A DNA stretch of 64,000 nucleotides from an uncultured Bacteroidaceae bacterium (GCA_905235525.1 CAJOLW010000020.1:1-64000); one strand, 5' to 3'. Numbered from the stretch's first letter, positions 26,567 through 38,400 are shown. Made by a program: numbers and translations. Notes: generated by a model not told the origin, from the sequence alone.

Positions 26567-27775
26567 ATGAAAGTCTTCGTCAGCGGATGCTACGACCTAC
26601 TCCACAGTGGCCATGTGGAGTTTTTCCGACAAGCAAGTCAGTACGGTGACTTGTATGTGGGCATTGGGTCGGACACAACCATTCTCAACTACAAGCACCA
26701 CAAAACGCTCTACCCTGAGCGGGAGCGTCTCTTCATGGTGAAAAGCATCCGTTACGTGAAAGACGCCTTTATCAATCAAGGTTCTGGCGTGATGGATTTC
26801 ATCCCTACTGTGGAAACCTTGAAACCGGATTTTTTTGTAGTGAATGCCGATGGAGCGAGTGAGGAGAAACGCCAATTCTGCAAGGATCATGGCATCGAAT
26901 ACATTGTGCTGGATCGGGTTCCAGCCAATGGATTGGAAGCCCGCAGCAGCACAAGCATCAAAAAAACGCTTGCCAACAATGCTCAAATTCCATCTCCCTC
27001 CCTCAACCTTTCAGAAAAAGGTATCCCTACCCGCCTTGACCTCGCTGGCACATGGATAGACCAGCCCTACGTAAGCACCTATGCTCCGGGATGGGCTATC
27101 ACAATATCATTGCAACCTACATTCGAGATCCGTGAACGTTGTGGGCTTTCCACTTCCACACGCAATCAAATCAAACGCATTTGGCCGATTCATCTACCCG
27201 ACATGGATCCTGAAATGTTGGCTAAATTGGTCTTCTGCTTTGAGAATGACCCAGAACGCACAGACGGCATCATCAGTGGTGCACAAGATGCCATCGGTAT
27301 CTGCATGCCAGGTCTTTGTCGGCACTACTACAATGCCCACTATTGGCCTGAACGCATTGAGTCGTGCACAGACGAACACGTCCTCGGCTGGCTCGAGAAT
27401 CACCTATGCATGATTCCCATGTTTCCACGCCGTCCAGGCTGTTCCGTTGTAGAAGGCAAAAATATCACGGAAATCCACGTAAAGGCTTTAACTGAAGCGG
27501 CAGCGCGTTGTTGGGATGCCATCATGAATACAGACCTCAGCGCCTTTGCCACAGCCTACCAGGCATCGTTCGAAGCACAGACCACTCTCTTTCCTGCCAT
27601 GATTCAACCTGGAGTACAAGACTACATCGACCAATATGCATCACTCTCTGATGTTCTCGCATGGAAAATGCCCGGAGCAGGTGGAGGTGGATACTTAGCA
27701 TTAGTAGTCAAAGATATGACCACTTTTTGCCAACAACACCTTGAAGCGATTCCACTAACCATCAGAAGGGAATAA
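26567..27775 (+). CDS. Cytidylyltransferase-like domain fused to a degenerate GHMP-kinase-like domain
   Basis: Residues 1 to about 140 form a small nucleotidyltransferase of the HxGH class: SGCYDLLHSGHVEFF, GIGSD and RSSTSIKKT as the C-terminal nucleotide motif. From about residue 150 a GHMP-kinase-like part begins with TRLDLAGTWIDQP, like the opening of heptose kinase and fucokinase, and ends with the third GHMP motif PGAGGGGYLALV. Where the ATP-binding second motif (PxxxGLGSS) is expected, one reads SGAQDAIGICMPGL. The kinase part is therefore either divergent or inactive. It is the last gene of the sugar operon. It may activate a sugar, as HldE or Fkp do, but no function is established. 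Confidence 0.65.
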   Translation: MKVFVSGCYDLLHSGHVEFFRQASQYGDLYVGIGSDTTILNYKHHKTLYPERERLFMVKSIRYVKDAFINQGSGVMDFIPTVETLKPDFFVVNADGASEEKRQFCKDHGIEYIVLDRVPANGLEARSSTSIKKTLANNAQIPSPSLNLSEKGIPTRLDLAGTWIDQPYVSTYAPGWAITISLQPTFEIRERCGLSTSTRNQIKRIWPIHLPDMDPEMLAKLVFCFENDPERTDGIISGAQDAIGICMPGLCRHYYNAHYWPERIESCTDEHVLGWLENHLCMIPMFPRRPGCSVVEGKNITEIHVKALTEAAARCWDAIMNTDLSAFATAYQASFEAQTTLFPAMIQPGVQDYIDQYASLSDVLAWKMPGAGGGGYLALVVKDMTTFCQQHLEAIPLTIRRE

Positions 27776-27779
27776 ATAT

Positions 27780-27829
27780 AAAACAGGAAAGGCGGGGAGT
27801 GAACTCACTCTCCGCCTTTCCTGTTTTAT
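27780..27829. terminator. Strong shared terminator
   Basis: AACAGGAAAGGCGG and CCGCCTTTCCTGTT form a long stem with inner GAGTGA / TCACTC pairing, flanked by A- and T-rich ends. It ends the sugar operon (+) and the convergent proline-rich protein gene (-). Confidence 0.9.
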
Positions 27830-27837
27830 AATGATCC

Positions 27838-28578
27838 TTATTCCTTCTTCTTACTTGCTGTCACATAAAGGAAGCGTGGGAAAGCAGCGATGGAGAAAGT
27901 ATAAACGTCTCCACTTTTCTCATCCTTCACTTCATAAGTGTCGGTACGAGGGCGGTCAAATCCACCTCTGCCTCTTCCGAAAAGACCTCTGTTTGGAGCC
28001 CTACGTCCTCTGCCAAAAGCAGGAGCGGCTCCACCTGGGCGATTGCCTTGAGGTGTGGATTGAGCACCTGTTTGGGGAGCGCCTGGCTGGGGAACACCTG
28101 CCTGGGGAGCGCCTGGCTGAGGAACACCTGGACGAGGAACACCTGGACGTGGAGCGCCTTGCTGCGCTTCATCTCTCACCTGATAAGGTCGCAAGTCACG
28201 ATATAGTTGCATAATGGTTCCCTGAGGATAAACCATATCATTACCCACTGTGAAATGCACTTCCTTCGTTTCCTTGTTATACATGAATGAATTCACACAC
28301 TTAGCATAGGCAAAGTTGTCATTGCTGCCATTCCAATAAGCGATGAAATTCCCTCTTGGCATTTGGGGACCATACTTGTTAGCCTCCATGACAGCCTTAA
28401 ACTGTTCTTCATTCATTGAAAGTAACTGCAGAAAATTAGCGACGGTTGGCTTAATGACGATGACTTCATTACCTTCCTCGCCGTATGGCTTAGTACATAC
28501 ATCCAATTGTTGCGCTTGGGCATATACACCCACTGCCAACATCATGATTAAGAACAACAACTTTTTCATAAGCATCAT
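27838..28578 (-). CDS. Secreted proline/glycine-rich protein of unknown function
   Basis: The protein of up to 246 residues has a signal peptide (MKKLLFLIMMLAVGVYAQAQQ; ATG at 28569 or 28578). A globular region of about 120 residues follows, then a low-complexity stretch (about 142-175) made of PGVP/PGAPQ units such as PRPGVPRPGVPQPG. An Arg/Gly-rich stretch (FGRGRRAPNRGLFGRGRGGF) and a final beta-rich segment come last. I recognise no enzyme domain. It has its own -7 box (28638-28645). Periplasmic or surface structural roles are possible, but this is a guess. Confidence 0.7.
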   Translation of the reverse strand: MMLMKKLLFLIMMLAVGVYAQAQQLDVCTKPYGEEGNEVIVIKPTVANFLQLLSMNEEQFKAVMEANKYGPQMPRGNFIAYWNGSNDNFAYAKCVNSFMYNKETKEVHFTVGNDMVYPQGTIMQLYRDLRPYQVRDEAQQGAPRPGVPRPGVPQPGAPQAGVPQPGAPQTGAQSTPQGNRPGGAAPAFGRGRRAPNRGLFGRGRGGFDRPRTDTYEVKDEKSGDVYTFSIAAFPRFLYVTASKKKE

Positions 28579-28637
28579 CTTTATTTGGTAGGTTTGTAAT
28601 AATGATAGGTTTGTAACCCTCGATAGATTTAGTGTCC

Positions 28638-28645
28638 CAAAGTTA
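28638..28645 (-). promoter_or_regulatory. -7 box of the proline-rich protein gene
   Basis: TAACTTTG on the minus strand, about 60 bp before the ATG. Confidence 0.45.
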
Positions 28646-28670
28646 CAATTTATTTTACAACATTGTCCAC

Positions 28671-28725
28671 TTTTTCCTCATTTTTTTTGTCTGCGCATCA
28701 AAAAAACAGACAAAATAAGGAAAAA
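28671..28725 (-). terminator. Hairpin after the M13 peptidase gene
   Basis: TTTTTCCT...TTTGTCTG and CAGACAAA...AGGAAAAA pair imperfectly, immediately downstream of the peptidase stop at 28737. It is probably its terminator, although no long T run follows. Confidence 0.5.
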
Positions 28726-28736
28726 TAGACAAAAAA

Positions 28737-30764
28737 CTACCAAATTTTAACTCTTTTTTCTTTCGGAACGAACATTGGGTCGGATTCGGTGATGCCAAAA
28801 GCATCGTACCAAGCATCAATCAGAGGCAAGGCACCGTTCACACGCCACTTGCCGAGTGAGTGTGGGTCGGCTGTGGTTTGATTGCGGATGGCCTCTTCCG
28901 TGATGTTCTCAGCCCATACACCTGCATAGGCGAGGAAGAAGCGTTGTTCGGGTGTAAAGCCGTCCTTCACGGGTAGCGGATGCTCCTTGGTGGCATTCTT
29001 GAAGGCTGCATAGGCAAATTTCAGACCTCCGTGGTCGCCGAGATTCTCGCCGCAGCAGAGATCACCGTTGGCATTGAGGTCGGGCAGCACCTTGATGGCG
29101 GAGAAGAAGTCCTTAATGACCTGAGCACGTTGGTTGTACTGGTCTCCATCCCCTTCAGCCCACCAATCGCGGAAGTTACCATCCTTATCGAATTGGCGTC
29201 CCTGATCGTCAAAACCATGTGACATCTCATGTCCTATGACCACACCGATGGCTCCGTAGTTAAAGGCATCGTCGGCCTCCATATCAAAGAAGGGGTACTG
29301 GAGAATGCCAGCGGGGAAACAGATTTCGTTGGTGGTGGGGTTATAGTAGGCATTGACAGTCTGTGGAGTCATGTGCCATTCATCACGATCAACGGGTTTC
29401 TTCCATTTGCGCGCCAACATATCGGCATGTGCCCATTTCGCCACTTCCTTCATGTTCTCATAGAGTGACTTCTGCGGGTCAATGTCCATCTTGGAGTAGT
29501 CGCGCCACTTGTCTGGATAGCCCACTTTCACATAGAAAGCATCCAGTTTCTCGTGAGCGGCTTTCTTGGTCGATTCGCTCATCCATTCCTGTGCATCAAT
29601 ACGCTCACCAAGAGCAATCTGCAAGTTTTTGACGAGTTCCTCCATGCGCGCCTTGTTGGTTGGCGGGAAGTACTTCTCCACATACATCTGCCCCACCGCT
29701 TCACCAAGAATGCCATTTACGGCGGACACACTACGCTTCCAACGTGGACGGGGTTCCTTGGCACCTGTCAGGATGCGTCCCTCAAAATCAAACACCTCTT
29801 CATACACCTTGTCGCCAAGAATGCCGCCTGACGAATCAAGAATCTGCCACAGGAAGAAATCTTTCAGCACTTCCACAGGTGTGTCATTCAGCACGGCAAG
29901 GGCTTCTTTCACCGCTTCGGGCTGACCCACTGAGAGAGAGTCGATGTCTGTCATTCCCTGCATGTCGAAGTAAGTCTTCCAATCAAAACCTCCATAGTCT
30001 TTCAGGAACTCAGCGAACGACATCTTATGATAGTTCGATGCGGGGTCGCGCAGTGCTACGTTGTCACGTCCTGCCTTTGCCATACGCATTTCCACTTTCA
30101 GGACGTTCTCCATCTTCTGCTGTGCAGCATCGGGGGTCTCGCCTACCAACTGGAACATCTTCACCACATGCTTTTTATAGGCTTCCAGAATCTTCTTGTT
30201 CGCCTCATCATCTTTCACATAGTAGTCACGTTCAATCGAGTAGCCACCTTGCGAGAGTTCCAGAAGGTTCTGAGTCGAAACCATCATGTCCGCCCCGACA
30301 TAGTATCCCCACAACTCACCGAATGCCACGCCTTCGGTGTTCATCTGGTTCAACAAGGCGATGAGTTCGTCTGTCGTCTTTACTTTCGCCACACGCTCCA
30401 TGTCTGCCAGAACAGGCTTCACGCCATCCTTGTTCTGACGCACGGAATCCATACGCAGCGCATAGAGGTCACCAATTTTTTGACCCAAAGAACCATGCTC
30501 CTGTGGCTTGGAGGCCAATTCTTCAATCAGTTCGCGGATGCGCTTCTGATTTTCCTCCACCACCACGTCAAAGGAACCATAACTCGAATACTCGGGTTTC
30601 AGTGGATTGTTCTTAATCCATCCACCACAGGCATACTGATAGAAGTCTGTACCAGGCTTCACAGTCGTGTCCATATTTTCCAACTTAATACCGGCCGTTT
30701 GTTGGTTACATGCCGTTAATGATGCTGCCATTGTAATCATCAGTAAAAATTTCGTCATTTTCAT
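28737..30764 (-). CDS. M13-family zinc metallopeptidase (PepO/neprilysin-like)
   Basis: The 675-residue lipoprotein has a lipobox near MAASLTACNQQ (Cys about residue 19) and an M13 N-terminal helical domain starting KPGTDFYQYACGGWIKNNP. The catalytic domain has NAYYNPTTNEICFPAGILQ, the zinc motif VIGHEMSHGFDDQG (HExxH plus downstream ligand) and ENLGDHGGLKFA with the third ligand Glu. It should cleave oligopeptides in the periplasm or at the cell surface. Length is normal for the family. Its promoter (-7 TACCTTTG, 30798-30805) is divergent from that of a small plus-strand gene, with a perfect palindrome between them. Confidence 0.95.
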   Translation of the reverse strand: MKMTKFLLMITMAASLTACNQQTAGIKLENMDTTVKPGTDFYQYACGGWIKNNPLKPEYSSYGSFDVVVEENQKRIRELIEELASKPQEHGSLGQKIGDLYALRMDSVRQNKDGVKPVLADMERVAKVKTTDELIALLNQMNTEGVAFGELWGYYVGADMMVSTQNLLELSQGGYSIERDYYVKDDEANKKILEAYKKHVVKMFQLVGETPDAAQQKMENVLKVEMRMAKAGRDNVALRDPASNYHKMSFAEFLKDYGGFDWKTYFDMQGMTDIDSLSVGQPEAVKEALAVLNDTPVEVLKDFFLWQILDSSGGILGDKVYEEVFDFEGRILTGAKEPRPRWKRSVSAVNGILGEAVGQMYVEKYFPPTNKARMEELVKNLQIALGERIDAQEWMSESTKKAAHEKLDAFYVKVGYPDKWRDYSKMDIDPQKSLYENMKEVAKWAHADMLARKWKKPVDRDEWHMTPQTVNAYYNPTTNEICFPAGILQYPFFDMEADDAFNYGAIGVVIGHEMSHGFDDQGRQFDKDGNFRDWWAEGDGDQYNQRAQVIKDFFSAIKVLPDLNANGDLCCGENLGDHGGLKFAYAAFKNATKEHPLPVKDGFTPEQRFFLAYAGVWAENITEEAIRNQTTADPHSLGKWRVNGALPLIDAWYDAFGITESDPMFVPKEKRVKIW

Positions 30765-30797
30765 GATTTATAGTTATCTTTTGTTGCTTTTCAACCA

Positions 30798-30805
30798 CAA
30801 AGGTA
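30798..30805 (-). promoter_or_regulatory. -7 box of the M13 peptidase gene
   Basis: TACCTTTG on the minus strand, 33 bp before the ATG. The region expected to hold the -33 box lies in the palindrome at 30808-30845. Confidence 0.5.
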
Positions 30806-30807
30806 CA

Positions 30808-30845
30808 AAAAAAAGTGAGAAGTGACATCACTTCTCACTTTTTTT
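30808..30845. repeat. Perfect palindrome between two divergent promoters
   Basis: 18-nt arms (AAAAAAAGTGAGAAGTGA and its exact complement) around a 2-nt centre, lying between the -7 boxes at 30798-30805 (-) and 30849-30856 (+). It looks like a terminator, but no known transcript would enter it. A shared operator is equally possible. Confidence 0.7.
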
Positions 30846-30848
30846 ACT

Positions 30849-30856
30849 TAACTTTG
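30849..30856 (+). promoter_or_regulatory. -7 box of the small plus-strand gene
   Basis: TAACTTTG followed by CC, 27 bp before the ATG at 30884. Confidence 0.45.
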
Positions 30857-30883
30857 CCACAAAACCCTAAAATCCCATATTCT

Positions 30884-34099
<3,216 letters not shown>

Positions 34100-34112
34100 T
34101 TAATTGACCTTG

Positions 34113-34120
34113 CAAAGTTA
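34113..34120 (-). promoter_or_regulatory. -7 box of the GH2 gene
   Basis: TAACTTTG on the minus strand, 29 bp before the ATG. The xylan-locus operator motif is not present at the corresponding distance. Confidence 0.5.
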
Positions 34121-34231
34121 AGGAGATTCTGACAAAAGGAATCGGAGTATTTCAACACAAAGATAGGGCAAACTTGACATGATAAGTAACGTATGATATG
34201 CATTGTTCGCTTTCAATTCAAAAAAATGTTG

Positions 34232-34239
34232 TATCTTTG
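34232..34239 (+). promoter_or_regulatory. -7 box of the DUF1460 gene
   Basis: TATCTTTG followed by CAC, 33 bp before the ATG at 34272. Confidence 0.55.
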
Positions 34240-34271
34240 CACACTCTTACATCTATAATATATAGATAGAC

Positions 34272-35138
34272 ATGACGAACAAATATACGGTGGCAATCAT
34301 TGCCTTTATCCTCCACATCTTGAGCATACAAGCACAAAAGGTGGAATATACCAAGGCTGACAGCGCACAGGTAGTGGCGCTCTTGAATGCAGCAAAGAAC
34401 CAGCGTGGGACTGAGAACCCCATTTTCTATTTTGGCAAGAAGTTCTTGGGGATTCCTTACGTAGCGCACACCTTGGAGTTGGGCGACAAGGAACACCTCA
34501 TCGTGAACCTGCACGGGCTCGACTGCACCACGTTTGTGGAAACGGTGGTGGCACTCTCGATGTGTGACCAGCAGAATAAACGTACGTTTGATGATTTCTG
34601 CAAGAACCTCACAACCATCCGTTTCCGTGAGGGCAAGATGACGGACTACACGTCACGGCTCCACTATTTCACGTGGTGGGCTGAGGACAATGAACGGCTG
34701 GGCATCGTGAAGGACATCAGCATTGATGACGCCCCTTTCTTAGGAGTGCAGACCGTCCACATCAACTACATGTCACAGCACCCCACGCTGTATAAGCAGT
34801 TGAAGAACCATCCCGAATTTGTACCCACCATCAGAAATTACGAGCAAGCCACCGAAGGCAAACAGTTCCATTACATTGAGAAGAAGGACTTGTCGTGGAA
34901 GGCAGGAACTCCTTTGAGCATGGTGAAGGACGGTGACATCGTGGCGATGTTGACTGATAGTGATGGTCTGGACACACGCCATATCGGCATTGCCTTTTGG
35001 CAGAACGGACAACTACATCTGCTTCATGCATCAAGTCTCTACAAGAAAGTGCTCATGAGCAAAGAGACTTTCTACGATTATGAGATGAAACAACCAAAGC
35101 ACACGGGCATCCGTGTGTTCAGGTTCGTGGAAGAATAA
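34272..35138 (+). CDS. DUF1460 N-acetylmuramyl-L-alanine amidase-like protein
   Basis: The 288-residue protein has a signal peptide (MTNKYTVAIIAFILHILSIQAQ). The DUF1460 fold follows: VAHTLELGDKEHLIVNLHGLDCTTFVETVVAL (catalytic Cys about residue 86), GKMTDYTSRLHYFTWW, and a C-terminal DTRHIGIAFW containing the expected His. The family is an NlpC/P60-like papain-fold group that acts on cell-wall peptides, probably in the periplasm. The gene stands before a ferredoxin-type gene (54 bp gap), with which it shares no obvious function. Confidence 0.88.
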   Translation: MTNKYTVAIIAFILHILSIQAQKVEYTKADSAQVVALLNAAKNQRGTENPIFYFGKKFLGIPYVAHTLELGDKEHLIVNLHGLDCTTFVETVVALSMCDQQNKRTFDDFCKNLTTIRFREGKMTDYTSRLHYFTWWAEDNERLGIVKDISIDDAPFLGVQTVHINYMSQHPTLYKQLKNHPEFVPTIRNYEQATEGKQFHYIEKKDLSWKAGTPLSMVKDGDIVAMLTDSDGLDTRHIGIAFWQNGQLHLLHASSLYKKVLMSKETFYDYEMKQPKHTGIRVFRFVEE

Positions 35139-35192
35139 CTGTTGATGAGGTTTCGTCTCGAACTTCAAGCATAGTGATAATTCCCTATATAT

Positions 35193-35894
35193 ATGTATTG
35201 TTTTTCAGGAACGGGCAACAGCCAATGGGTAGCAGACAAACTGAAAGGGCTGATGAAGGATGAGGAAGACGTGTTCGGCATAGTTTTCCCTGTCTATGCA
35301 TGGGGCATTCCGAAAGTGGTGAAAGAATATATTGAAAAGCACAAGGAGGAAATTAAAGCCGCCCAATATGTATATGTTGTAATGACTTGCGGCGATGACA
35401 TCGGCTATGCGGACAAGATTCTGAACAAAGCCATCGGGAAGGAGGCTGATGCCGTGTTCTCCGTTCACATGCCCAACACCTACGTCTGCCTGCCAGGTTT
35501 CGACGTGGACAAGGACGAGGTGGCACAAGCCAAGGTGCAAGAAACGCTCCAACGTCTCCCTTCCATCGCCGAAAGCATCACAGGCAGAGAGAAAAAGACG
35601 GAGGTGGTGAGAGGAGGTTTCGCATGGTTCAAGACCTATGTACTGAGACCTATTTTCAACCGTTTTCTCGTCACCGACAAATATTTCCACACCAACAAGG
35701 ATTGCATCCAATGCAAACACTGTGTGCGCGGATGTCCACTCGGCAATATGGCAATGGACAAGGACGGACACGTGATTTGGAAACACGAAAACTGCACGGG
35801 ATGCTTAAGATGTTATCACCGATGCCCGAACCACGCAGTACAGTTCGGGCGATTCACCAAAAACAAAGGACAAAAGATTCATGATTTCGATTGA
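35193..35894 (+). CDS. EFR1-type ferredoxin-flavodoxin protein
   Basis: The 233-residue protein starts with a flavodoxin-like FMN loop (YCFSGTGNSQWVADKL) and ends with two 4Fe-4S motifs, CIQCKHCVRGCP and CTGCLRCYHRCP. This is the layout of EFR1 (ferredoxin/flavodoxin fusion) proteins, electron carriers of unknown partner. The start ATG 35193 is the first possible one after an in-frame stop at 35178. It is short at the N-terminus by a few residues compared with typical members (MIxYFSxTGNS), but the FMN loop is complete. The end overlaps the next gene by 14 nt. Confidence 0.85.
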   Translation: MYCFSGTGNSQWVADKLKGLMKDEEDVFGIVFPVYAWGIPKVVKEYIEKHKEEIKAAQYVYVVMTCGDDIGYADKILNKAIGKEADAVFSVHMPNTYVCLPGFDVDKDEVAQAKVQETLQRLPSIAESITGREKKTEVVRGGFAWFKTYVLRPIFNRFLVTDKYFHTNKDCIQCKHCVRGCPLGNMAMDKDGHVIWKHENCTGCLRCYHRCPNHAVQFGRFTKNKGQKIHDFD

Positions 35895-37878
35895 TAAATT
35901 AGGAGTGGAGTTTTCAGCAACGCCCCTTTTCTTGGACGCCAGTTTTGTGGTCAATCCCAAAGACCGCATTGCCCTGGTTGGCAAGAATGGGGCGGGCAAA
36001 AGTACCATGCTGAAAATCATTGCTGGCATGCAGGAGCCCACTTACGGACAAGTGGCTCGACAGAAGGACATCACCATCGGTTATCTCCCTCAGGTGATGG
36101 TGCTGGCTGATAGCCGCACGGTCAGGGAAGAGGCTGAAACCGCTTTCGCCCATATCAGCGAAATGCAGGAACGAATAGAGAAGATGAACGAGGAGATTGC
36201 ACGGCGCACTGACTATGAGAGTGAGTCGTACATGGCACTCATCGAGAAATTCACCCACGAGAACGACCGTTTCTCCATGATGGGAGGCACCAACTATCAC
36301 GCTGAACTGGAACGAACGCTGCAAGGATTAGGATTCCAACGCAGCGATTTTGACCGTCCTACAGCCGAGTTCTCTGGTGGATGGCGCATGCGTATTGAAC
36401 TGGCAAAGTTATTGCTTCAAAAGCCAGACTTGCTACTGCTTGACGAGCCGACCAACCACCTTGACATTGGCTCTATTCAGTGGTTGGAGCAGTTTTTGGC
36501 ACAAAGAGCCAATGCCGTCATCTTAGTAAGCCACGACCGCGCCTTCATCAACAACGTGACCAATCGCACCATCGAAATCACCTGCCACCGCATCAACGAC
36601 TACAAGGTCAAATACGACGAGTACGTGAAACTGCGCGATGAACGCCGTGAGCAACAAATCCGTGCTTACGAGAACCAACAGAAGGAGATTGCGGAAATCA
36701 AGCAGTTTATCGAGACCTTCCGATATAAGCCCACCAAATCGAACCAAGTGCAGTCACGCATCAAGATGCTGGAAAAAATCGTGCCCATCGAAATTGACGA
36801 GGTCGATACCAGCAGTCTGCATCTGAAGTTCCCGCCTTGCTTACGAAGTGGCGACTATCCCATCATTTGCGAAGATGTAGCGAAGAGTTATGGCGCCCAC
36901 CGTGTGTTTGCCGATGTGAACCTGACCATCAAGCGAGGCGAGAAAGTAGCATTCGTGGGCAACAACGGTGAAGGCAAATCGACCTTGGTCAAGTGCATCA
37001 TGGGGGAGATACCTTTTGAAGGAAACTTGAAGATTGGGCACAATGTACAGATTGGTTATTTCGCACAGAATCAAGCCCAATTGTTGGACGGCAATATCAC
37101 TGTGTTCGACACCATTGACCATGTAGCCAAGGGGGACATCCGTCTCAAGATACGTGACATCTTAGGTGCTTTCATGTTTGGCGGAGAAGCATCGGACAAA
37201 TATGTGAAAGTACTCTCGGGTGGTGAACGGAGTCGTCTTGCCATGATACGTCTCTTATTGGAGCCAGTCAACCTGCTCATTCTCGACGAGCCGACCAACC
37301 ACCTTGACATGCAGTCAAAAGAAGTATTGAAACAAGCCATCGCGGAATTTGACGGCACTGCCATCATCGTATCCCACGACCGCGACTTCCTCAACGGACT
37401 CGTGAACAAAGTCTATGAGTTCGGTGGAGGCAAAGTGCGCGAGCACCTCGGAGGCATTTACGATTTCCTGCAAAAGAAACAAATTGAGAGTCTGAATCAG
37501 TTGGGACAGAGCCTGAACACTTCTGTAACGAAAGACAACGGACAACGGACAACGGACAATGGACAACAGACAACGGACAACGGACAATTGTCAACTTCCA
37601 AAGACTTGGATGCCAAAGTACAATCGCTCCTTTCCTATGCCGAGATGAAAGAGCGCAACAAAGCCATTAAAAAGGCAGAAAAAGCCGTTGAAGCCGCAGA
37701 ACAGAAAATCGAGAAATTGGAAGAAGAAATTGCTCAGATAGAGGTCCTGCTCGCCACACCAGAAAAGGCTGCTGACACATCCCTCTTCACACAATATGGA
37801 GAACTGAAGAATCAACTGACCGCAGCAGAAGATGAATGGACTGAGTGTTGTTTGGCATTAGAAGGATTGAAGAATTAA
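35881..37878 (+). CDS. ABC-F family ATPase
   Basis: The 665-residue soluble protein has two ABC cassettes: Walker A GKNGAGKST and GNNGEGKST, signatures FSGGWRMR and LSGGERSR, and Walker B LLLLDEPTNHLD and LLILDEPTNHLD. A linker of the P-site tether type lies between them (about 240-310). A C-terminal coiled coil (about 580-665) resembles Uup/YdiF. ABC-F proteins act on ribosomes and have no membrane domain. Between the second cassette and the coiled coil lies a 7-residue repeat (DNGQRTT-DNGQQTT-DNGQLST, about residues 551-572) encoded by a 7-nt DNA repeat, which is unusual. Its 3' end overlaps convergent rlpA by 4 nt. Confidence 0.92.
   Translation: MISIDKLGVEFSATPLFLDASFVVNPKDRIALVGKNGAGKSTMLKIIAGMQEPTYGQVARQKDITIGYLPQVMVLADSRTVREEAETAFAHISEMQERIEKMNEEIARRTDYESESYMALIEKFTHENDRFSMMGGTNYHAELERTLQGLGFQRSDFDRPTAEFSGGWRMRIELAKLLLQKPDLLLLDEPTNHLDIGSIQWLEQFLAQRANAVILVSHDRAFINNVTNRTIEITCHRINDYKVKYDEYVKLRDERREQQIRAYENQQKEIAEIKQFIETFRYKPTKSNQVQSRIKMLEKIVPIEIDEVDTSSLHLKFPPCLRSGDYPIICEDVAKSYGAHRVFADVNLTIKRGEKVAFVGNNGEGKSTLVKCIMGEIPFEGNLKIGHNVQIGYFAQNQAQLLDGNITVFDTIDHVAKGDIRLKIRDILGAFMFGGEASDKYVKVLSGGERSRLAMIRLLLEPVNLLILDEPTNHLDMQSKEVLKQAIAEFDGTAIIVSHDRDFLNGLVNKVYEFGGGKVREHLGGIYDFLQKKQIESLNQLGQSLNTSVTKDNGQRTTDNGQQTTDNGQLSTSKDLDAKVQSLLSYAEMKERNKAIKKAEKAVEAAEQKIEKLEEEIAQIEVLLATPEKAADTSLFTQYGELKNQLTAAEDEWTECCLALEGLKN
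37534..37589 (+). repeat. In-frame heptanucleotide tandem repeat in the ABC-F gene
   Basis: Eight units of GACAACG or one-base variants (37534-37540 to 37583-37589). The 7-nt unit read in three phases gives a 7-residue protein repeat. The same kind of unit is used as intergenic filler in related genomes. Gain or loss of one unit would shift the frame. Confidence 0.85.
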
Positions 37879-38324
37879 TCACGGTCTTCCGCCAATTCTT
37901 TTTCAATCCAAAGTTCCACTGGCACCACGCCATCCCTCAGCATGTCCACCTTTTCTGCCGCCTTGTTGCTCAGGTCTATTACACGTCCCTTTGCAAATGG
38001 ACCTCGATCCTTCACTACCACAATAACTTCCTTGCCATTCTTTTTGTTCACCACTCGAATCTTTGTACCAAAAGGTAACTTCTTGTGGGCACAAAACAAT
38101 CCATTCTTGTCATACCGTTCCCCTGAAGCCATCATCCTTCCATGTGTACGAGATGAATAATAGGTGGCTTGCCCCTTTTCATACAATTGCCATTGCACAG
38201 AGTCTGTCTTTATTAAAACAGGCTCCATGTTTGTCTGCACTTGTCCACGACAACACAGCACAGGAATGATGACACTAAAAAGCAGGATAAAAAAACGAAG
38301 ACGGTCATTAAACATAGGCATCAC
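37875..38324 (-). CDS. rlpA: RlpA-like septal ring lytic transglycosylase
   Basis: The 149-residue protein has an N-terminal hydrophobic signal (LRFFILLFSVIIPVLCC) and a double-psi beta-barrel domain: GQATYYSSRTHGRMMASGERYD, LPFGTKIRVVNKKNGKEVIVVVKDRGPFAKGRVIDLSNKAAEKV. The DRGPF and RVIDLS motifs are characteristic of RlpA. These proteins cleave or bind denuded peptidoglycan at the septum. There is no SPOR domain, as in other short Bacteroidetes members. The gene is convergent with the ABC-F gene and overlaps it by 4 nt. Confidence 0.88.
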   Translation of the reverse strand: MMPMFNDRLRFFILLFSVIIPVLCCRGQVQTNMEPVLIKTDSVQWQLYEKGQATYYSSRTHGRMMASGERYDKNGLFCAHKKLPFGTKIRVVNKKNGKEVIVVVKDRGPFAKGRVIDLSNKAAEKVDMLRDGVVPVELWIEKELAEDRD

Positions 38325-38400
38325 AAGGTAGCGTTACGATTGCAAAGGAAAGAAAAAAACGCCACATCTACAACATTTACTTCAAAAAAATCGTCTTTTA

